The notes under the pieces were generated by a model. That model was not told where the DNA came from, searched no databases, and saw nothing but the letters and a program-made list of their open reading frames with translations. The position numbers and the translations under genes are program-made. Positions 56,700 to 64,000 of a stretch of DNA of 64,000 nt are shown here, one piece after another. How positions within the stretch are numbered: position 1 is the first letter of the stretch; each line of letters opens with the position of its first letter. The stretch comes from Rhexocercosporidium sp. MPI-PUGE-AT-0058. Its lineage: Eukaryota > Ascomycota > Leotiomycetes > Helotiales. Where the stretch lies: contig JAGTJL010000006.1 in assembly GCA_020746875.1 (NCBI GenBank), positions 1,364,001-1,428,000 on the forward strand. The letters run 5' to 3'.

Positions 56700-57795
56700 T
56701 CAACCCCTTAGAATTCCCGCGGCCAGCAAGCTTGCCCACACGTTACCCATGCCTCCAGCAATATCCTCTCCGCTTCGCCCTTGTTCATCCCTCAACCCTC
56801 TAATATCAACTCCATCAGCAGTCTCTCTTCCAGCCTCGAGACTCTCCGCAGCTTGAACAACTTCGTCTGGGAATGCATGGGTTGGCAGGGACGAGGCGAG
56901 CCAAAGTAGCAGCCAGACAGCTTCTTGCTGGGATCTCTCAATAGCCACGTGTAGACCATTCTTCATGCCATCAAGAGGGTCTTGGAATCTCAGGAGCTCG
57001 GCTGGTGACATGTCTCCCTCGTCTGGTTCATCCTCGAGAGCCTTCAAGAGCTCAACGATACCGGTAATATCGCCTTCTCCACACATAGCTAAAAAAAAAG
57101 TCAAAGTTAATCATCATGCAACGGTACGAGGAAAGCAGTTTGCGGAACAACATACTCATGAACGCCCTAGCAGGTCGAGCAGCAGGGTTAGCATCTAAGT
57201 AAGCCTCTTCGGTGATCAAGGGTAGAATGTCGAGATTCTCCTGAATGCCACCCTCGTTGTGATATCTTGTGATGACCTGGGGTTCGGGGGATGCGGGTGG
57301 TACCATGCTGTTTGTAGCAGACGGGCCCAGAGCCGTAGATACGATGGAGTTTTGGCATGCGGGGCAAGCAAGATCAAGGGCAATTTGAGGAGATTCATCG
57401 AGAAGACATTGCCTAAGGTTTTTCTTAGTGAGGAGATTCATAGATGGCCGAAGTAGCCGCACTCGACAGACTTCGTATCAAGACACAGACACGTGATAAG
57501 TTGTGAATTTGATAAAGTATTCCGAGCAAAAGGGAAACCTTGGTCACATAGTTCGAGAGTGATGCTTTGCATGAGAAGAGGTTACGGAATGACTGTACGT
57601 ACCAATGAAAGTGACAGCCACATCCGAGGATCAGGTCATCTGGGGCAGAGGAAGCCTGTCCAACAGACGAAGAAGTTGCCTCGTCGAAGGACTCTGGGTC
57701 GAGCCTAAGTGGCGTCAGTAAAACATCTCAGGTAGGGTAGCAAATGTGACGCACTCAATTATGAGTGGTTGCTCACAAGATCTGCATTTAGACAT
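56700..57795 (-). CDS. RING-like zinc-binding protein with helical C-terminus, unknown role
   Basis: Four exons (57795-57755, 57704-57603, 57412-57156, 57088-56700) encode 262 residues. The first ~67 residues carry C4-x2-C7, then C42-x-C44-H45-x-H47 (CGCHFHW) and C64-x2-C67 (ACPACQN), a spacing resembling a RING-type cross-brace zinc finger, possibly an E3 ubiquitin ligase module. Residues 145-262 are helical and resemble ankyrin-type repeats (GDITGIVELLKALE, GLHVAIERSQQEAVWLLLWLASSLP), typical of a peptide-binding surface. I do not recognise a named orthologue. All junctions keep frame. The zinc-site reading is seen in the sequence; ligase activity is inference. Confidence 0.75.
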
Positions 57796-58448
57796 CTTGA
57801 GAGGTTGAGGGCCTTTGCTGTAGAGAGGAGTCCGAGATCTTTGGGTTGTGGTGTTGTTGATGTTTTGAAGAAGGAAAAAAAAGTTTTAGCGAACGAAGTC
57901 TTCATCTGGACTTTTCGGTGACGGACAGCAACGAGGATACTTGGTATCAAATTCACCTCCGCAACTCTTGGATTATGTATCATTAGAATATTGGCTCTTT
58001 CATACTTTCAGAGCACAGTTGCTCAATGAATCAATATCTTCCATGAAGACAGAAAAAGTATTAATTGCTAGATTCGTAGGTCCCATGTCTATCAGAGGCT
58101 ACAGGGCAACACAAGGAGGAGGAAGTCAGTCATTCTTTACTATGAATCCTACAGCATGTCAATGGCCCTTCTGGCACCTTCCTTGCCATCCAAGTCGATT
58201 GAACATGCTGTTTATTTCTCGTCGCTTTGCTCCAAAGGGCTTCATACTTGCTAGGAGATAGCAAAACAGGCGGAATGGGAAATGCTCTGTCAACTGTTCT
58301 TTCGTTTCCCTCGGAAAACCTCTAGCTCTATTTCTACTGTAAGTCTACCGAGTCTAGTTATGTACTTTTTGAATCGTCCTTTTTTGTTCGATAACTCTCC
58401 ATACAATCAGGACTGTCATCTAACGGCTGCATTCCGTGCTCTGCATGT
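57796..58448. other. Intergenic, tandem minus-strand genes
   Basis: 653 bp with the promoter of the RING-like gene and the 3' flank of the thioesterase gene. Nothing else recognised. Confidence 0.5.
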
Positions 58449-58898
58449 TCACTGCTTTGGCTGCGATATATATTTGGTGTGCGAGGCCGTTGCAACCATA
58501 GGACCCGGCTTGCCATCAACCAACTTGGATATCCTAATCGTTGTAAATGCAACCGATCTCCCCACCTTATTTGCAAGAGCTTCAATCTCAATCATCTCTC
58601 CGACTTGTGCAGTTCCAATGTAGGTAACATGGATATCGATGCTCGCTCCTGTCTTCTCCATACCATGTGTAGCAATTACCAGTCCTCCACTCCAATCCGC
58701 TAGAGCAGCACTCACAGCTCCATGTATGGTCCCCCGAGAGTTGACATGATTCTTTCCCAGGGTTAGATGTGCGGTGATGCTTCCTTTGGTGGCGGATATT
58801 AGCTCAACGTCCGAAAGAAGGAAGTCGTAGATAGGACTGTTCCCTCTCATCCGCTCCCATACACCCTTGATATGTTCGAGTTCCATCGTCGAGGCCAT
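58449..58898 (-). CDS. HotDog-fold thioesterase (PaaI/ACOT13-like)
   Basis: A single exon of 149 residues, the normal size for one HotDog domain. The central helix region NSRGTIHGAVSAALADWSGG corresponds to the N-x-x-G-x-x-H-G-G motif of PaaI/ACOT13 thioesterases, with the second Gly of HGG replaced by Ala. The strands SIDIHVTYIGTAQVGEMIEIEA follow as expected. Such enzymes hydrolyse acyl-CoA thioesters, often in mitochondria, as tetramers. No clear targeting peptide is seen. It shares a 774-bp divergent promoter with the fimbrin gene. Substrate unknown. Confidence 0.85.
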   Translation of the reverse strand: MASTMELEHIKGVWERMRGNSPIYDFLLSDVELISATKGSITAHLTLGKNHVNSRGTIHGAVSAALADWSGGLVIATHGMEKTGASIDIHVTYIGTAQVGEMIEIEALANKVGRSVAFTTIRISKLVDGKPGPMVATASHTKYISQPKQ

Positions 58899-59672
58899 TG
58901 CAGTGCTTTTGAAGGGTGCCTGGCGGAGGTTGACGTGGGATCAAAGTCTTGGGAGGTGGAAGGATCTCAGGGCGTCGTCAGCGGCGGCAAAAGCTGCTGA
59001 CTTCTCTCTGCCCTCGTGAATCCGGTCAGAACCTGCTTGATTGATAGATATAGCCTTTTGATGCTGTTTCGATCTAGTACAGCTCGCAGTTTGACTCTTG
59101 TCTGGACTTTCCGTCGATCTAGACGTCAGGCTTGTACAGTGGAGTCGAAATGTATTGAGTAGAATGCCAGAGAAGAGAAGTGAGATTGTCGAAGGGGATG
59201 CCGGGAGTGTTTACGAATTCCGGCGTACCGCGATCAAGGCTGAGGAGGAGGGTGGGTATGTACTTCGTAGGTAGGTGGTGAACCTGGAAGTGGTGCTGGG
59301 CCGCCAGTGCCTGAAATTACGTGGGTGCGGGGCGAGGGAGCAAAGCCCAGGACTGTCATCGATCCGGACTTCCTCTTCATCCTCCTCTTCCTCTTCGTCC
59401 TCTTCCCTCTCTCCATTCCCCAGAGCAACCCCCCATTACTTTGTACCGCCCGCATTCGCAATACCCTTGAATACGAAAGTCATTGCGTTCAGCAGAGGAG
59501 GTGACCAAGGCTCCCTACAGCACGGCTACGTTCTTGCGACTGCGAGCTTCAACCCCTCGGTCTACCCCTCGATCAGCGCATCACGAACTCGTTCTTCAGC
59601 AACAAGGAAGTGATTACGTTCTGAAATTGGGACAACTCGACAGATCCAGTCTAGGACTACAATCTTGCCAAG
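58899..59672. other. Shared promoter region of divergent genes
   Basis: 774 bp between the thioesterase and fimbrin start codons. A pyrimidine-rich tract (CTTCCTCTT/CCTCCTC type) at about 59370-59418 lies 250 bp upstream of the fimbrin ATG, a common core-promoter feature in filamentous ascomycetes. Confidence 0.5.
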
Positions 59673-61999
59673 ATGAATGTCATCAAATTGCAGAGGTACG
59701 GTTCGTGTCAGACCCGGGGAGAATTACCCTGACTGTTTGTCACCACAGGAAATATCCTCAATTTGCCCAAGATGAAGTCTTCGGCCTGCAAGATGCCTTC
59801 CGAAAGCTGGATTTTGACGACAAGGGTTACATCGATGAGGCGACAGCGATCAAGGCGACTCAAACGAGTGAGAGACAACCATACGATGTCGTTCGACAGG
59901 CTCTGAAGGAGGTTGAGCTGGATTCTTCGAGACGGGTAGAGCTCGATGACTATTTCGGAGTGAGTTATTCCTTAGGCCCAAAGGCAGTTTGTTCGAGTTC
60001 GTTCGAGCAGGCCATATATCATGTCCAAAAGGCATCTAGTTTTGAGCGCCTAGGCGGCCTCGTGGTGGAATGCCACGTCCAATTCTCTAGACACTTGAGG
60101 AACTTGCCTTGACAACCTGTGTCTGAGGTTCTATTGCCGAGTTTCATGTATCACGAATCCAAACTGACAATATACTATAGCTTATCGCCAAACTCCGGGA
60201 GTCTTCGCCAGCCCAGAAACGCATTTCTACTGGTCCGGCGTCTCCGGCGCGTGCTGGATTGGTGTCTCAACAAACAGGTGGTGGACATACTTCGAAAGGA
60301 AGTGTCAGTGGACGTATTCAAGTCCAAGGATCCTCTTCAAATGTCACTCATACGATCAACGAAGATGAGAGAACGGAATTTACCCGTCACATCAACGCTG
60401 TTTTGGCTGGCGATCCGGACATTGGAAACCGTCTGCCATTCCCAACCGATACCTTTGAGATGTTCGACGAGTGCAAGGATGGGCTAGTATTGGCAAAGTT
60501 GATCAACGACAGTGTTCCTGATACTATAGACGAGCGTGTACTCAACCGTGCGGGAAAGAAGATCAAAACTTTGAACGCTTTCCACATGACGGAGAACAAT
60601 AACATCGTCATCGAATCCGCGAAGGGTATTGGCTGCTCGGTGGTGAACATTGGAAGTGGAGATATCATCGAGGTTCGAGAGCATTTGATTCTGGGCTTGA
60701 TTTGGCAGGTTATCCGAAGGGGTCTGCTGGGAAAGATCGATATTAAGCTTCACCCTGAGTTGTACAGACTACTGGAGGAAGACGAGACCCTAGAACAGTT
60801 CTTGAGATTGCCTCCAGAGCAGATCCTATTGAGATGGGTCAATTATCATCTCAAAGCAGCAAGCTGGCCTCGCAGGTAGGTTGAAAAGAATCGCGCAAAG
60901 ATTGTTGGCTAATATATATCTATAGAGTCGCAAACTTCTCCACTGATGTCAAAGATGCGGAAAACTACACCATTCTACTCGCCCAAATTGCACCGGATCA
61001 ATGCGATCGCGGTCCCTTACAAACCCGTGACCTCCTTCAGAGAGCAGAGCAGGTTCTCCAGAATGCCGACACCCTAGGCTGCCGCAAGTTCCTGACTCCA
61101 ACATCTCTTGTCGCTGGAAACCCCAAGCTCAACCTTGCTTTCGTTGCAAACTTGTTCAATACCCATCCTGCTTTAGATCCAATTACCGAAGAGGAGAAGC
61201 TTCAAGTCGACGACTTTGATGCAGAAGGCGAGCGCGAAGCTCGAGTTTTCACTCTCTGGCTCAACAGTCTGGATGTCCAGCCAGCTGTGAACTCCCTCTA
61301 CGATGACTTACGAGACGGCACGATCCTCTTACAAGCATACGACAAGGTGATCAAGGGCTCTGTTAACTGGCGGCATGTGAATAAGGCTCCTGCTAATGGA
61401 GGTGAGATGTCAAGGTTCAAGGCAGTTGAGAATACCAATTATGCTATTGAGCTTGGCAAGCAGAACCGTTTCTCGCTAGTCGGCGTACAGGGAGCAGATA
61501 TCACGGATGGGCAACGCACATTAACCCTCGGTCTCGTCTGGCAACTTATGCGCAAAGACATCTCCGAGACACTCTCAGCTCTGGCCCAACGACTAGGTAA
61601 GCGCGAGATTACGGATGCTGAGATGGTGAAGTGGGCAAATGATATGTCTCGCAAGGGAGGCAAGAGCACTTCCGTCCGCTCTTTCAAGGATTCTTCCATC
61701 GGAACAGGCAACTTCCTCTTGGATGTCTTGAACGGAATGAAGAGCAGCTATGTTGACTACGATCTGGTCACACCCGGCAGAACCGACGATGATGCCTACC
61801 TCAATGCCAAGCTTAGTATTAGTATTGCCAGAAAGATGGGCGCTACGATCTGGCTAGTACCGGAGGATATTTGCCAGGTCAGAAGTCGCCTGGTCACTAC
61901 TTTCATTGGTAAGCATCCTCTTCCTAATACCAATGGTATTACTCATGTAAATAACAATCGACAGGTTCCTTGATGGCAACACACGAGAAGATGCAGTAA
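59673..61999 (+). CDS. SAC6: Fimbrin, actin-bundling protein
   Basis: Five exons (59673-59695, 59749-59959, 60181-60875, 60926-61908, 61965-61999) encode 648 residues, close to yeast Sac6 (642). An EF-hand-like motif lies at residues 23-40 (DAFRKLDFDDKGYID), a second degenerate one follows, and a Ser/Gly-rich linker precedes four calponin-homology domains (about 130-640). Examples are FEMFDECKDGLVLAKLIND in CH1 and REARVFTLWLNSLDVQP in CH3. Fimbrin crosslinks actin filaments in endocytic patches and contractile rings. The last exon (35 nt) supplies GSLMATHEKMQ; reading on instead would stop after 22 unrelated residues. Intron 2 (221 nt) is longer than the rest. Confidence 0.95.
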
Positions 62000-62715
62000 G
62001 GATGATGATTGTGCCATTAAGATGTGCGAGTACCTAGGACCTAGGCAGTCGAGCGGTGAAGGGCAAGCCGATAGGGAGAAAAGTCTTCCAGTGGATACTG
62101 GGCCATTCATGAGCAATGAAAACAACTTTTCAAATTTCAAATGCATTGTGTGACAGTGGCGACAACCTGTGAAATTCAGTATTGTAGCGTGGCAATGATG
62201 CCGTAAGTCTCGACACAATTGCTAGGAATGAAGGCAGCTTTAGCCAAGTCCTTCTAGAGCCTAAGTCTGCTTGATTAAATGGCTGGCTGGTTGTAAACAC
62301 GACAAAGCAAGCACTAGCTAGTCTCAAATTCAAGCCGTCCCAAAACCATAAGACTCCATGATTTTTCATTAGCGGAGAAGCTCGTGTTTACAGCTTCTCA
62401 CTCTCAAATATGATTGGTAATTCCTCTAGCTAAAGGTATTGGCTAAGCTGCTCTCTAGATACACTCACCATGCTATACAAATGTAATAAATGTCGCTCAG
62501 GAGCAACCGTCTGTGGTATCTCCGCACTTCCAAACATTCCCGGCGCAAAAGAAAAGAGAATAGGGATAAAAAATCCCTTCTCAGCGCCAGCCATCAATCA
62601 TGACTCATCCAATATATCCACGTAGCCCAAAGGGCTGGTCGGCACTCTCAAGCCGATATCCTAATACACAACTGGGAGTTTCGGGATTTCGCACTCCAAA
62701 ATCTAGACGCCTACT
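62000..62715. other. Intergenic between convergent genes
   Basis: 716 bp of 3' flanks of SAC6 and the right-edge gene. Nothing recognised. Confidence 0.55.
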
Positions 62716-64000
62716 TCAGAGCATCACCCATTCTGTTCCTCGTTTCAGGAACTTGTCCAACAGCATCCCCACATCAGTCAACACGAACCGACATATGTAG
62801 AAGCCGAAAAATTCGGCGGCATGGCGAGTACACAACTCGAGTCCAACTTGCGTCTTGTCTGCATGGCGGAGGCCAGGGTCCTCAACTTGACGTGCGATTT
62901 GATCTGAGATACGGGTCAGTATTGAAGATAAGTTGAGGCTTGAGGGTGAATCTACCTAATGTTTGCGCGGCGTCGAAGAGCCTCGCCAACGCACTCATAT
63001 AGTTCGCATTCGGACCGGAAAATTGAAGCTGGCTAACGTCTCTTTTTGCAAAACGAACCTTGGCAATAGATGTTGAGGTCATGGGCAATGTTGCCATGGT
63101 CAAGCCTTCTTTCGGTCCATCTACTGGCGTTTTGTTCGAGTATGCATTTGACAGAGCAACACCTGAGTTTTTAGATCTCAGTCTTCGCCAAGAGAAGGAC
63201 GAAGATTTGCTCGACATGCTGCCTGACTTCGAGGTGATGTTACTTGTCTCCGCCTCCCCTCCAGCAGACGCGTCTTTGAACATGCCCCCCGAACCTTGGA
63301 CGCCGACTTCATTACCAAGCTTCTTTGTTAGCGTCGCTTGCACCTGCTCAAGAACACCCTCCAAAGATTGCATTTCTTCGAGAACGGCATCAGCATCAAA
63401 TGTATCCACTTGAGCTAGCTTCATCAATGCAGCTGTCAAGAAATCGCAATTTGCGATTTTGTCTTCTAACCCTTTGATCTTGACTCCTTTCACCCGCCAA
63501 ACATCCCTTGGGACAAACAACTTAGTGGACAAGTATCCGCCACGAGGATGTACGATGGTTTGATATAATGCTCGCATGAGCCAAAATGGACGAAGTAGAA
63601 ACTCAGTCGGACATGGCTCAAGCGGTATCGGTGCCCCAACACTGAGAGGGTTTGGCGAGCCTGGGCTCTCTGGGGAATGGATATCACTGTTGAAAAGGTA
63701 CATGCCGCCGGCTGGCATTCCATTCAACTTGTCCTTGAAAGCCGCGGCGATTGGAGTTGGCAGTGCAGGCATAGCAGGCAACTTTCCATTCGGATCTCTT
63801 CCATTGAATTGGGAGCTTAGTGGTGTATTTGGAGACAGATCGGATCCACCGTCATCTATATTGGAGACTGACAAGTTCCGACTTTTCATATTTTTCAGAC
63901 TTGATGAGGAAAAGTTCTTTCGCAATCCGCCCCTTGACTGTGCGCGGCCTGGAGATCCAGAACGAGGCAATTGGTCACTCTCATTAGTGAATGTTTGATG
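62716..64000 (-). CDS. 3' part of a conserved fungal gene, 5' end beyond the window
   Basis: Two exons are visible (64000-62956, continuing past the edge, and 62903-62716), giving the last ~410 residues. After a Ser-rich basic stretch come a conserved block with CPTEFLLRPFWLMRALYQTI, HPRGGYLSTKLFVPRDVWRVKG and KIANCDFLTAALMKLAQVDTFDADAVLEEM, a helical segment, a Ser-rich linker (about 70 residues), and a final helical part ending RGTEWVML. The frame is open to the window edge, so this is not the start. I recall similar C-terminal regions in large fungal proteins but cannot name the family with confidence. The second exon is required: without it the frame ends early in non-conserved sequence. 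Confidence 0.7.

Noticed and set aside
1..64000. tRNA genes
   Set aside because: I scanned for B-box-like GGTTCGAxTCC with a matching A box and cloverleaf and saw none convincing; tRNAscan-SE would be decisive.

Overview
The window reads as nuclear DNA of a filamentous ascomycete (Pezizomycotina; Leotiomycetes is my guess from protein flavour only). The evidence is short introns of about 50-130 nt with GTRNGT donors and CTRAY branch sites, single-copy fungal housekeeping genes on both strands without operons, and an AT-rich, stop-riddled retroelement of the kind left by repeat-induced point mutation (RIP). I saw no rRNA, no convincing tRNA and no CRISPR array. All exon boundaries below were placed by eye, using splice consensus, unbroken reading frame and recall of conserved family motifs.

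Layout. 1-4395 is a RIP-degraded Ty3/mdg4-type (chromovirus) retrotransposon on the plus strand, ending in a polypurine tract and a candidate 3' LTR. From 5.3 to 36.3 kb come a secreted S33/TAP-like peptidase (+), a Wee1-type kinase (-), a Vac7-like protein (-), a microsatellite-rich intergenic region with a 153-bp MITE-like element, a DUF2256/DUF3253 protein (+), a PXA-PX-Nexin_C membrane protein (-), the PC4/Sub1 coactivator (+), an apparent GST-AsaB/CmcJ-type fusion gene (-), a dead FAD-dependent reductase gene (-) and the OST3/6 subunit of oligosaccharyltransferase (-). From 36.8 to 64 kb come a coiled-coil nuclear-type protein (+), the mitochondrial rRNA methyltransferase Mrm2 (+), ribosomal protein eL18 (-), a mitochondrial carrier (+), an Srp1-like SR protein (+), a DDHD phospholipase (-), an Are1/2-type sterol acyltransferase (-), a RING-like zinc protein (-), a HotDog thioesterase (-), fimbrin (+) and the 3' part of a conserved fungal gene cut by the right edge (-).

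Most genes are unrelated housekeeping functions in cell cycle, vacuole and lipid control, glycosylation, translation, splicing and actin. The accessory-looking part is 29.9-33.9 kb. There a GST module and an AsaB/CmcJ-like oxygenase-type module appear to be joined into one protein by an in-frame intron, 466 bp from a same-strand flavoenzyme pseudogene with several independent lesions. This looks like a small, partly decayed catabolic or secondary-metabolism locus.

The points most worth checking are that fusion, a 4-nt microexon encoding part of the catalytic His codon of the sterol acyltransferase, a GC-AG intron in SUB1, the MITE-like element, and the abrupt end of RIP signal at the LTR boundary.
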